Under the pieces are notes generated by a model. That model made no database searches and was not told the DNA's origin. It was given only the letters and a program-made list of their open reading frames with translations. 64,000 bases of DNA from Bugulina stolonifera (Eukaryota; Bryozoa; Gymnolaemata; Cheilostomatida; Bugulidae): assembly GCA_935421135.1 (NCBI GenBank), contig OW285188.1, positions 1,509,001 through 1,573,000 of the forward strand, in the 5' to 3' direction. Numbering within the stretch: position 1 is the stretch's first letter; each line of letters starts with the position of its first letter. This document shows, one piece after another, positions 50,180 to 58,901 of the stretch. The translations under genes and the position numbers were made by a program.

Positions 50180-53100
50180 GCGATGAGAAGACAAGCATCC
50201 ATCTATCCCGTTTATCTATTTCTATTTCTACCCCTCCGAGCGATGATGTCGTCGGCTAACCTCCTCGCGAAGTCCACGGTTTGAAGCGCGGAAGAGCCAC
50301 CGCCTTCACTTTCCCTCGCCACTCGTCACGGGGACGGGTGATTTCCCTAGGGGAGGGTCCGGGGAAAATGAGGGTTAAGACGCGAGTCTTTCATCGAAGG
50401 TCCGGGGGCGCTCGAACGGAGGAGCGCGCGAGTGCGGTGTCACCCCAACCAGTTCAGTCTCAACAGTCCCCGGCGAAGAAATCATCCGGAAGCACCATCA
50501 CCACTCGGTAAGTTTCTTATAGTAGTATAGTCAGCGTCGTAAACTCTGCACGGGCACTCCGCACGGATGTAGCCTATCATTACTCTAACCCGTATTTTCC
50601 TTCGCTTCACCCTACTCTAGCCGACGGTCCGCCCGCGAGGGTAGTGACGGGTCGTTGGGGCGGGAGAGCGGGGGAGGGGCGGGGGACGGGCGGGGGGACG
50701 GCGGCGTGGGGCCACGGCTGGACTCGCGAACGAGAACCGCAGCGAGGCGGAGGGCGAGGCGGAGGGGTTTGGGGTGGGGAGGGGTGGGGAGGGGCGGGGA
50801 CGGGTGGAGGGAGGACGGGTGGGGTTCGCGGGGCGGGGGGGCGTGCGCGCGTACGCGCGCGCCCCCTCGCCCGAGCCGTGGGACCGGGCGAGGGGTTTGC
50901 TCTTTAGACTGGGTTCTACGGAACAGCCGATGAGGTTTTTGAAACCCCACCCGCGATCGGGGGGTAGGTTCTAGGGCTTTGCACATAGAGTGAGGTTTAG
51001 GGGAGAGGAGGGGGCGAGAGGACGGGTGGGGTGGTCGTCCGCCCGGGGAGTTTTTGGATCTAGGGCTAATAAGACGCGGAAATGACCGGGTGTCTGTGCA
51101 GATCTGCACTGACTATACTACTCTTACATATTATTGGTCACATTTTATTGGGGAATCACAATATCCATACATTATTTACCTTCATAATGAGACTTCTGAG
51201 TCGACCAGAGAGCTGAGAGCCAAGTTGGCGTGGATCCTTCTCAAGTACAGCTCTGCTTAGCTGGAAGGTTTCAAGTAGTATATTCAGGTCTTTGTCTTTG
51301 GGCTCAATAGAAATTGCCAGGTAGAAATCATCAAATATATTCCTGATACCCGATCCACAGAGTTTTGCGAGCAGCCATTCGTAGTTGCACAGGCACTCAG
51401 ACTTGAGCATATCAAACTGGTTTGAGTTAATGAAATGATATGGCAGCTCATTCAAGGCTCTTTTGTTATACACAATAGTAGACGTGCCATCATCATCTTC
51501 CTGCAGGTAGCTCAGATTCTGCGAGGCCACATATCGCAGAACGCCATCTTCATTGTTAGGAGTCGGCTTTGGCTTCCCACTCCACATTCCAGTAAAATAT
51601 TCAGCCATTGCCTTGTGGTAGGAAGGGGCCTGAAATCCAACAACAGGTGCCCATGATAATGGTGACAGCATTCAGAGGTAGTCCGTTGTAATCCATATGC
51701 AATGAGTTAATTTAATAGAGACCATGTAGGCTGTAGGTAAGGAGCGCCTGTAGGCTATACTCACCCTGTCACGTTGCATCAGGTATCTCTCAGCTGCTGC
51801 CTCATGGAACTGTGTATGAGCCCACTGGATGGTCTTGAGCCCATCCGCAGCCAACTCTGTTATGTAACTCCTCAAGTCCTGCTTCAGCCTAATGAGCAGT
51901 GCAGGCGGACAGCGTCTAATCTCCAGCTGATAATATCGAGTATTACAATCATAGAGGCATGTAATAGACATTACAACTACTAATAAACATTATCAATCAG
52001 TAGGCGCGCAGTTCGGGTAGAACTGCTAATTCAAGTCATTAGAAAGCTTTCTGTGTCACCTACTCGCCCCTCTATATGTGAATAATCACAGGAAGAAAAA
52101 CTGGTAACAATATTGCTGTCAAGAGATATACCCGAGCTACCAGATAACAATCACTATGGGTTTATAAATTCTAAGTGTGTATATCTTACCTTATATTGCA
52201 GAGACAACTCTTCCATTACCATATCATCTAGTGATATGAGATCTTCCAGCTCGTTTAATGTCACCCCTTTACGGGACGCCGTAATATAACCCAGAGCCCT
52301 TCTCACAAGCGGTTCACCATGGTCTTTCTCCAGACGAGCAAAGGCTACTGTTGCAACTCTAAATGGTGGATATATACAGAGTATGTACCAGTTAGACATG
52401 TACATGGTGAATATACAGGGTATATACCAGTTATGTAATATGGTATGATATTGAACCACTTGGTACCTTTTGACTGCAGATGCCAGTTTGTAATGCTCAG
52501 GAGGAATGTAGCTGGCCCAACTCAGCGCCTCATGGAATGCCGCCTGGAGGAAAAGCGGGTTTGGGCAGTCCTTGTATGCTTTCATTATGCAATTATACTG
52601 GTCATCGGTCAGCGTACGGTTGGCCAAACTCAGCCAGTGAGACAGAATAACACCAGCATCTTCTACCTAAAATTAAATATTTCAAAACAAAATACAACTA
52701 CCTGTACTACCATTATTGTACAATGTACTATGTACCTGTACTACCATTATTGTACAATGTACTATGTACCTGTACTACCATTATTGTACTATTTTCACAT
52801 CTTCATCACTCAAAGCAGCTGAAATATACAAGGAATTTGCACAGTGAATCGTTATACTTGGACACAGTTATTGAGGCTGGTGCAGCTTCACACACTAGCC
52901 AGAGATTCTCTCCTCTATCATATACCCTATAAGCAGATACTATTTGCGAATTTCAACTTTCACAGTTTTGTACTGTATGCAGATGGAGTTTAAATCTGAG
53001 TAGACACAGCTTAGTTAAGTTTTCTTCTAATGCTGAATTATGCCTAAACATTAATTTTAGGACTTGAACAAATTTGCTATAGGACAGGCCAAATATTTCT

Positions 53101-54565
53101 ATCGAGAAATGCTCCAGGATTAGTAAACTCTTGAAACTTTCTCCTTTTAGGCTATAACAACAGCGTCCCACCCAATTACCTGAACCACAAAAACAACTAA
53201 ACTTTAAAGTTGTGTGAACATGTCATATTGCACCTGGCAGGAGCAATTCTTTGGGTAAACATATGTTTTCCTAAAACCACGGTTATTCAAACAAGTGCTT
53301 ACTGGAAGTTTACTAATCTCCAAAAAGTTCTTTTCTTCTTTTCCCCAGAGCTTCCTGGTGGCTTCTAGCACCAGCATCTTATCATCTGGCTGGCAGGAGA
53401 AGATCAACTTGACATGTGGAGGTAACTCCTTGGGCATCCAGGGTAGTTTACGGGCATCGTGTTCATCTGCCATCATATTATTTGTGATTAAGGCTTTGTA
53501 AATTAATATATTGCAGTAACTAGACTATCATACATGTATATAAGTAATGTAAATACAATATAAATGTGCATATATAATAGTAGTCAACGACACTTTCAAA
53601 CACATACACTGTAAAATTGTCTTCTTTTTCATTCAATGGGTTAGGATTACCCATCGATAGTCAACATACAGTACTGGGCTGTTAGCAGGCCTTTATTATA
53701 CTCATCTCACAAGTAATTGATCACACAGGAAAGGATAACTTTATTTAATAACCAATAGAATGTGACTTGACAAAAGGTTTAGTTAGAATGAATCCTAAAG
53801 CTATTCAATGCCATGTGGGAATAATAATTATATAATACATCTAAAATATCCATTGGTTTTGTGTGACTGTCATATCGTAACGGCCAGAGTTATCCCCTTG
53901 ACTGAGATGGGAATCTCCCACATCTCAGTCCCAACTCAACTGAACTAAACTCTAACCACTAAATACTAGTATACATGTACCATGTGTAATAGCTGAGCTC
54001 TAACCAGTATAAAACTAGTAATAGCTGAAAGTACGAGTATGTATAGAATTAGGAGGGAGGGGTACAGGTAGGTGAGGGTACATGTGCAGTGCGTTTCAAT
54101 ATAGCATGTGGTCCCTGAGATTACTGCAAGCTAGACTAACAGCATGGAGCTACTGTAATAGTGATGCCATACCTGCACAAATACAGTGTATACTGTACAC
54201 ATGCACATTTATACTAATATATACCTTCATGTAAAGAATTATTACTTTTGGAGCTCCAAGAGTCATAAAACAGTCCTATAACCAATAGATACATACATGT
54301 CTGTATATTACGGGTAGATATACAATATGTAGTAGTAACACTCATCACATGCTGCACCTGTGCGCACACATGCTGTACTACATGAATGACCAACCTCATG
54401 ACATAAAATCAAACACATGTAGCGCTACAAGAGAGCTCTGAGTACTGTAATTATTATGTGCTCACCTGAGAGCTGATCTACAGAATCTATCACTATTATT
54501 AAGGGTTTCTCTGCTGTGGCGTATTTTATTCGATCTGAGAAATCATTCACCAATCCTCTGTAGCC
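30439..54565 (-). CDS. NACHT and WD-repeat protein, NWD1/NWD2-like (5' end not in view)
   Basis: Exons in coding order (minus): 54466-54565, 53303-53466, 52467-52666, 52190-52358, 51765-51926, 51180-51629, 41251-41371, 40937-41112, 39830-40011, 38974-39592, 38622-38826, 38238-38297, 33650-33850, about 33000-33233, 32525 to about 32723, 30439-30936 (TAG). Phases agree at every junction except the 33.0/32.7-kb one, where the donor is unclear. The first exon has the NACHT Walker B strand (PLIIVIDSVDQLS), followed by SDEHDARKLPW and the helical part; WD-repeat signatures follow (NTIKMWDLRSG, CVRVWDVS, NTLRLWNLSG, LTVWNVAKG, IYIWSLATG, YVTLWDCFEG, DISMWDLDKG). A charged coiled-coil-like insert lies at 33.0-33.15 kb, and the tail is acidic (DSDSSDEE). 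Such proteins are STAND ATPases, often linked to signalling or innate immunity. Element B occupies one intron; element C lies upstream of the first visible exon, probably in another. Confidence 0.85.
32241..32503. mobile_element. MITE next to a WD-gene exon
   Basis: Ends GGTAAAAGACGTGAGCGTGA and, inverted, CAGTAAAAGACGTGATCGTGA; AACTCCAACT / AATTGGAGT pairs further in. It ends about 22 bp from the exon at 32525. Confidence 0.65.
34101..34591. mobile_element. hAT-type MITE with perfect 8-bp target duplication
   Basis: Ends CAGGGGTGCCCAACC and its inverted counterpart GGTTGGGAACCCCTG; flanked on both sides by AATTAGAG (34093-34100, 34592-34599). CAGGGGT-type ends and 8-bp duplications are hallmarks of hAT elements. 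No coding capacity; it includes a short tandem repeat of AACGTACCCCTTTGTAGCG. Confidence 0.92.
35085..37560. mobile_element. Foldback element with long inverted arms, split by a solo LTR
   Basis: The left arm (about 35085-35480) is the imperfect reverse complement of about 36356-36413 plus 37221-37560, with the solo LTR removed. An extra inverted copy of part of the arm lies at about 36170-36370. The perfect palindrome around 35461-35493 (TACATTACCTGCTG / CAGCAGGTAATGTA) recurs at about 36343-36375. No coding capacity; it sits in an intron of the NACHT/WD gene. Confidence 0.75.
36414..37220. mobile_element. Solo LTR of a retrotransposon
   Basis: Starts TGTAATGG, ends CCATCACA, flanked by GTAT on both sides (36410-36413 and 37221-37224). 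Contains a TATATAGTATAAGG TATA-like site near 36736 and GC-rich inverted words such as GACGTGACGTCGGG. About 807 bp, no internal retroviral genes; the family (Ty3 or other) cannot be told from the LTR alone. Confidence 0.75.
37613..37745. repeat. 21-bp minisatellite (GAGGGCGTGAACACACAATGT)
   Basis: Six copies, the third-last with a GTGGAAGTG variant. Three minus-strand frames are open through it as an artefact. Confidence 0.93.
41427..41977. repeat. Element B left terminal inverted repeat
   Basis: Reverse complement of 50578-51122, with a small length difference in the CCCCGCCCC stretch. Very GC-rich from 41490 to 41940, including CGCGCGTACGCGCGCG at about 41691. Confidence 0.95.
41985..42394. 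repeat. Tandem repeat of about 105 bp inside the left TIR of element B
   Basis: Three full copies and one partial, each with GAAAAATATGAGT, GATACGCGAGTTTG and GAGAGTAATAATATAAAA. It lies downstream of the 407-aa gene stop and may hold its 3' signals. Confidence 0.9.
42426..43746 (-). CDS. 407-aa nuclear-type protein of element B with two related C-terminal motifs (possible DNA-binding partner of the polymerase)
   Basis: Two exons on the minus strand, 43253-43746 and 42426-43155, joined in frame across a 97-bp GT-AG intron (408 codons with TGA). Residues 1-165 are highly charged: an acidic start, a KKRKNPKG basic cluster and a KKKKK run (NLS-like), an aspartate run (SDDDDDDG), and a Lys-rich end. 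Residues about 180-400 look beta-rich and contain two related segments, IMVYLGQQETAKGQNTF (near 252) and VMVYKGQKTSKSGRTFYD (near 375), about 123 residues apart, suggesting a duplicated domain. I do not recognise the family with certainty; an OB-fold-like single-strand DNA-binding protein beside a DNA polymerase would make sense, but that is inference. It is transcribed away from the polymerase gene through a shared control array. Confidence 0.8.
43828..43835 (-). promoter_or_regulatory. TATA box for the 407-aa gene (element B)
   Basis: TATAAAGG on the minus strand, 82 bp before the ATG at 43746 and at the edge of the CGATG array. Confidence 0.75.
43885..44607. repeat. Palindromic CGATG iteron array between divergent genes (element B)
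   Basis: Left half (to about 44310) repeats CCCGATGCAT CCCGATGTGA ATCCGAAGCTT; right half (from about 44317) is the same unit in reverse complement, so the whole array is one giant imperfect palindrome centred near 44315. CGATG cores are spaced 10 and 21 bp (43891, 43901, 43922), the same two spacings as in element A. Flanked by TATA boxes pointing outward. Confidence 0.92.
44657..44664 (+). promoter_or_regulatory. TATA box for the polymerase gene (element B)
   Basis: TATTTAAG on the plus strand, just outside the CGATG array, before the 5' exons. Confidence 0.65.
44716..45069 (+). repeat. Tandem duplication of the polymerase 5' exon and intron
   Basis: Two copies of an exon-intron unit of about 175 bp: AAACAGAGACA ... 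AGATGTCAACAAGT ... GGTTAGTG ... ending in a pyrimidine/T-rich acceptor. The first copy starts ATGTCAACAAGT at 44764 but stops after six codons, the second (44941) reads on into the polymerase. The first copy therefore probably acts as a leader exon carrying a short upstream frame. Confidence 0.8.
44941..50037 (+). CDS. Family-B DNA polymerase of element B (protein-primed type), 1,484 aa
   Basis: Five exons: 44941-44962, 45070-48752, 48853-48944, 49041-49581, 49921-50037; GT-AG borders, consistent phases, 1,485 codons with TAG. N-terminus: two C2H2 zinc fingers (CQLC ... H-x4-H near residues 22-40; CPVC near 48). A further C-x2-C/H finger (CKVC ... H) lies near residue 405. Exonuclease: Exo I TYDIEC (about 472) and Exo II GFNSQKYD (about 608). 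Polymerase: motif A GVDANALYLYC (D about 873), motif B KLVGNSAYGK (about 1178), motif C MDTDSAY (about 1279), and the C-terminal TYFYGKRKV. Between motifs A and B a segment FHGCYWHGHEC ... TRECEW resembles the Vsr/restriction-endonuclease-like insert known in transposon-encoded DNA polymerases. This is the DNA_pol_B_2 group of Polintons, linear plasmids and related viruses, thought to start DNA synthesis from a protein primer. All catalytic motifs are intact, so it may be active; it would copy the element in the nucleus. Confidence 0.94.
50038..50520. other. Polymerase 3' region with ATG/CAT microsatellite
   Basis: A GAT/ATG trinucleotide run fills 50058-50182, directly after the stop codon; its Met- and His-rich frames are artefacts. 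From 50186 to 50511 the sequence is GC-richer and open in two frames, ending at a donor-like CGGTAAGT (50509-50516); it could hold a small exon but nothing is recognised. Confidence 0.5.
50521..50577. repeat. Extra, internal copy of the family terminus beside the right TIR of element B
   Basis: AGTAGTATAGTCAGCGTCG at 50521 matches the first 14 bases of the element ends and points inward, immediately before the inner border of the right TIR (50578). Followed by a small hairpin-like CGGGCACTCCGCACGG. Confidence 0.8.
50578..51122. repeat. Element B right terminal inverted repeat
   Basis: Inverted partner of 41427-41977; ends ...TGCACTGACTATACTACT at 51122, followed by the CTTACA duplication and, 57 bp further, the next host exon. 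Confidence 0.95.
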
Positions 54566-54589
54566 CTGAAACACATAGTGAATACAATA

Positions 54590-54748
54590 CATGTGATACA
54601 CAGTACATGCGTGTAACATGTCATACACAGTACATACGCGTGACACGTCATACACAGTACATACGTGTGACATGTCATACACAGTACATACGTGTCATAC
54701 ACAGTACATACGCGTGACACGTCATACACAGTACATACGTGTGACATG
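54590..54748. repeat. 27-bp host minisatellite, split by element C
   Basis: Units of CATACACAGTACATACGTGTGACATGT type. The same array resumes at 63607-63668 after element C. Confidence 0.85.
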
Positions 54749-55880
54749 AGTAGTATAGTCAGTGCACTTCTAGACAGACACGCACTCATTGACCCCTGTT
54801 TTCAACCAATCACAAGCCGGTATTTCCGATTTCAACCAATCACAGAAGAGCACAAAAATTTTGCACACGACCTTGCCAAGGTCACCCCAAAATCCCCCCT
54901 TCTGATTGGTCGAAAAAACATTTGCACACTTGACCCCGAACCCGGCCACGACCCCTTCCCTCCCTCCTTCCCGCCCTCCTCCCCTCCCCCTCCCCCACCT
55001 CCCACTCCTCCCCCACTCCCCGCCACCGCCCTCGTCCCGTCCGCGCCACCGCCGTCGCCGCCGCTGCCACCGCCGCCCTCACCGCCGCCGTCGCCGCCGC
55101 CGTCGCCGCCGCCACCACCGCCCTCACCACCGCCGCCGCCACCGCCGCCACAACCGCCACCGCCGCCACCGCCGCCACCACCACCGCCGCCGCCGCCATC
55201 ACCGTCATCACCGCCACCCCTCCTCCACCGCCGCCCACCCTCCCCCCGCAACCCCCACTCACCCGAACGACCGATCGTTTGAGGCGGTCAAGCCGCGTCC
55301 GCCCACGTTGCGTGCGGCGCCGACCGTACACGTGGAGGCGACGCCGGTGCCCCGTATCCACCGGGCCAAGCGACTAGGCAGCGGCCCGCCGCTTCTCCCG
55401 CGCCTCCCCACTCGAAAAGCTTGTGATCTAAACGAGCGAATTCGGCTGCGCTTCGCCTACGGCTCTCATTAGCGATAAGAAGAAGTACTACGGAAGGTTT
55501 GGTTTATGATGCGCATTGCATTGTTAATAAAGAAATGTGTAAAGTCTTGGCTATAAATACACTGATGGGAAGAAGGGTTGTTTCTATGATATACATTGTA
55601 TTGACAATAAAGAAACGTGTACATGTGTTAAGTCAGCATATAAAACACAATTGAAAGAATAAAAGACACATATTTAAAAGAGTATGTCATATCTATTATT
55701 AGCAAGAAAGTCTGTGTGCATGTGTTAAGACAGTGTATATTATACATTAGATAAACTTTTCACAATAGTAGCAATAGAATAAATAAAAGGTTGTGTGCAT
55801 GTGTTAAGTCAGCATTATGTAATATATTAAATAAACTTTTCACAATAGTAGCAATAGAATAAATAAAAGAGGAGTTTAGG
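54749..55880. repeat. Element C left terminal inverted repeat
   Basis: Equivalent to the right TIR of element A in reverse. CCG-rich block at 54955-55240; fewer sub-terminal repeats (55620-55870) than the right TIR of C. Confidence 0.92.
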
Positions 55881-55886
55881 TACTTA

Positions 55887-57329
55887 TTACTCATCTTCAT
55901 CAGAAGTCGTAGGAGCTATAATGTTTACGACTTCGGTCTCAGCATACTCTAATTGATATGCTCCAGCTCCAAACTCTTGACACAGTTTTACCTACAAGAT
56001 GATTTTAGTTTTTTACTCAGACGAATATCACTCAAGGTGGGCAAAGCAAGAAACCTATACTTCTTTATGTTGTTGGTCCCTTACCATATCTGCTGATTTG
56101 TAGAGGTGAGCTAGTTGTTGAGGGGTTTCACTTTTGTAGTTACGAACTTCAGAATCAGCTCCCAATCTTAGACATGTATGTAGACATTCGTAGTCTTCAT
56201 TCTCTATGGCAATGTGAGATGGGGCGTATCCATCTCCCATTCGCTATAATATCAAACAAGAGAATAGAATTAAACTCCCCATCTAACTTATCAATTCGAT
56301 CTACTCTACTTTTATTCCACTGTAATGTATTCACTTACCCTCATATCTAAGTCAGCCCGAGTATTTTTTTTTAGTACCTTTAGTGCCTCTCTATGCTTGC
56401 TGCTATGCGCTGTTTCAACAATGAGGTGGACTACACTCCTTCCATCATGATTGTAGCTCTGTACATTGTCTTGGGGAAGTGATTTGTAAGGAACTCTGAA
56501 GTATGGATGCTTTACTTCTGCTCTGGTCAAACTTGTGGTTAGAGCATGAATAACCTTAGCTCTACCCAGACGTGCAGCAATGTGAAGGGGGGTGTCACCT
56601 TCCAAATAAACATTAGCAATATAGATAAGTACCGAATTGTTACAAGTTTTGCAACACTTTATTTTTTAACAAGCAATGCATGCAAACATTGGTGCTATAA
56701 AACACTAACCCCAAGCATCGGCTATTGCTCCATCCGCTCCCCTTGTGATGATGAGGCGAATTAGTGAATCCGAACAATAAGACTGTACAGTTAGGTGAAG
56801 TAACGTCTGCCGATTCGCATTCTTTGTATTCAGTTGTTTGTGACTCCTCGCAACAAATACCGCGAGTGCAACGGCTCTCTCATCTCTATCTCGGGCTGCT
56901 TCTAGTACCTCACTACATCATTTAGCATGATATTTGTTTTTCACATAGTTGAGAGGTAGTTATATGGGAAATTTGTCTATCATATTTTATTTTGATCATA
57001 AAAGACAATACTAAACAGAAAAAAAAATAGTTGGAAGTATGTATAACTTACAACTCTTCATCCTTTCCATCTTGCTCCCAAAAGATAGAACGAATTTCTT
57101 CTAGTAACTGTGTGCTAAGCTTATTACGAATATCGGTTAAAGGATCCCATTTCTGCCAGTCTAGAGGTAAGCTTTTTTGGAGAAAGAGCTCAGACACCCC
57201 CTCAAATAAGTCTTTATTCTCATACTTGCTTTGTTCTGTACATCTTTCCACTGTTACCTTCATCAGCTCTTGGTTTATAGGAGTCATTAGCTTGTTGCTA
57301 TACTCGCTTGATCCATATCCACTTTCCAT
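55887..57329 (-). CDS. 334-aa IkB-like ankyrin-repeat protein of element C
   Basis: Exons in coding order: 57052-57329, 56710-56912, 56339-56598, 56085-56243, 55887-55991 on the minus strand; lengths are identical to those in element A (278, 203, 260, 159, 105) and all splice sites are kept. The N-terminal ESGYGS degron match, about five ankyrin repeats and the acidic C-terminus are present. I noticed one substitution in exon 3 (Val to Ala after LTTSLTR) relative to A. Silent and intronic differences exist, so the two copies are not simply one sequence assembled twice. As for A, the IkB assignment rests on domain layout; action on host NF-kB is inference. Confidence 0.9.
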
Positions 57330-57414
57330 GCTATTTGTGTGCTAACCTTCTTTAATTTCTATTAAGAACAGACTGGAGCTAGAAAGAGTTAACTAAACTA
57401 CTGTTTCCACCTCT

Positions 57415-57423
57415 CTTTATATA
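57415..57423 (-). promoter_or_regulatory. TATA box for the IkB-like gene (element C)
   Basis: TATATAAAG on the minus strand, in the same position relative to the ATG (57329) as in element A. Confidence 0.75.
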
Positions 57424-57474
57424 GTGAATAAAAAGATACAAATAAAGCTGATTGGCTAACAGCATATACATTGG

Positions 57475-58735
57475 AGTGCATTGGAAACACATCAGAGTGC
57501 ATCGAATCACATCGGGAAAGATCGAAAACACATAGGGAAACATCGAAACACATCGGGAAAGGTCGAAAACACATCGGGGGAGGTCGAAAACACATCGGGA
57601 CACATCGAATCACATCGGGGGAGGTCGAAAACACATCGGGACACATCGAATCACATCGGGGGAGGTCGAAAACACATCGGGACACATCGAATCACATCGG
57701 GGGAGGTCGAAAACACATCGAATCACATCGGGGGAGGTCGAAAACACATCGGGGGAGGTCGAAAACACATCGAATCACATCGGGGGAGGTCGAAAACACA
57801 TCGGGGGAGGTCGAAAACACATCGGGACACATCGAATCACATCGGGGGAGGTCGAAAACACATCGGGTCACATCGAATCACATCGGGGGAGGTCGAAAAC
57901 ACATCGAATCACATCGGGGGAGGTCGAAAACACATCGGGGGAGGTCGAAAACACATCGAATCACATCGGGGGAGGTTGAAAACACATCGGGACACATCGA
58001 ATCACATCGGGGGAGGTCGAAAACACATCGGGACACATCGAATCACATCGGGGGAGGTCGAAAACACATCGGGGGAGGTCGAAAACACATCGAATCACAT
58101 CGGGGGAGGCCGAAAACACATCGAATCACATCGGGGGAGGTCGAAAACACATCGAATCACATCGGGGGAGGTCGAAAACACATCGGGGGAGGTCGAAAAC
58201 ACATCGGGACACATCGAATCACATCGGGGGAGGTCGAAAACACATCGAATCACATCGGGGGAGGTCGAAAACACATCGAATCACATTGGGGGAGGTCGAA
58301 AACACATCGAATCACATCGGGGGAGGTCGAAAACACATCGGGACACATCGAATCACATCGGGGGAGGTCAAAAACACATCGGGTTACATCGGGGAAGGTC
58401 AAAAACACATCGAGACACATCGAATCACATCGGGGGAGGTCGAAAACACATCGGGGGAGGTAAAAAACACATCGGGTTACATCGGGTTACATTGGGTTAC
58501 ATCGGGTCACATCGGGGAAGGTCGAAAACACATCGGGACACATCGAATCACATCGGGGGAGGTCGAAAACACATCGAGACACATCGAATCACATCGGGGG
58601 AGGTCGAAAACACATCGGGGGAGGTCGAAAACACATCGGGTTACATCGGGTTACATCGGGTTACATCGGGTTACATCGGGTTACATCGGGTTACATCGGG
58701 TTACATCGGGTTACATCGAATCACATCGGGATGCA
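57475..58735. repeat. Phased CGATG (CATCG) iteron array of element C
   Basis: Same modules as in element A read on the other strand (CATCGGG, ACATCGAA, GGAGGTCGAAAACA), with 10- and 21-bp core spacing, but a different order and number of modules from A, showing fast turnover of the array beside well-conserved genes. Confidence 0.9.
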
Positions 58736-58783
58736 ATAAATCAGACTAAAAAAAGGCAAATCACTTCTGATTGGACAGAGATT

Positions 58784-58792
58784 TCCATAAAA
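58784..58792 (+). promoter_or_regulatory. TATA-like box for the 526-aa gene (element C)
   Basis: CCATAAAAG, about 110 bp before the ATG exon at 58902, as in element A. Confidence 0.5.
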
Positions 58793-58901
58793 GCAAGCGT
58801 GAGAGAGGATTTTTATCATTACCACTCAACCACCTAGTAAAGACTTGCAACTCTGTGGATATTTACTAATTTCTCTGAATAAACATCACTCAACAATTAA
58901 T

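Larger units (their letters stand above)
41427..51122. mobile_element. Mobile element B: 9.7-kb element with family-B DNA polymerase
   Basis: Same 18-bp terminus AGTAGTATAGTCAGTGCA as elements A and C, complement at 51105-51122, flanked by perfect 6-bp duplication CTTACA (41421-41426 and 51123-51128). TIRs of about 550 bp whose inner sequence is unrelated to that of A/C. Two divergent genes, a 407-aa protein (minus) and a DNA polymerase (plus), separated by a phased CGATG array. It fills an intron of the NACHT/WD gene; without it that intron would be about 106 bp. AG ends, 6-bp duplication and DNA polymerase B point to the Polinton/Maverick class, although at under 10 kb and with no recognised integrase, ATPase, protease or capsid gene it is much reduced. 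Confidence 0.95.

Noticed and set aside
50000..50194. Poly-His/poly-Met protein
   Set aside because: Pure translation of the ATG/CAT microsatellite after the polymerase stop.
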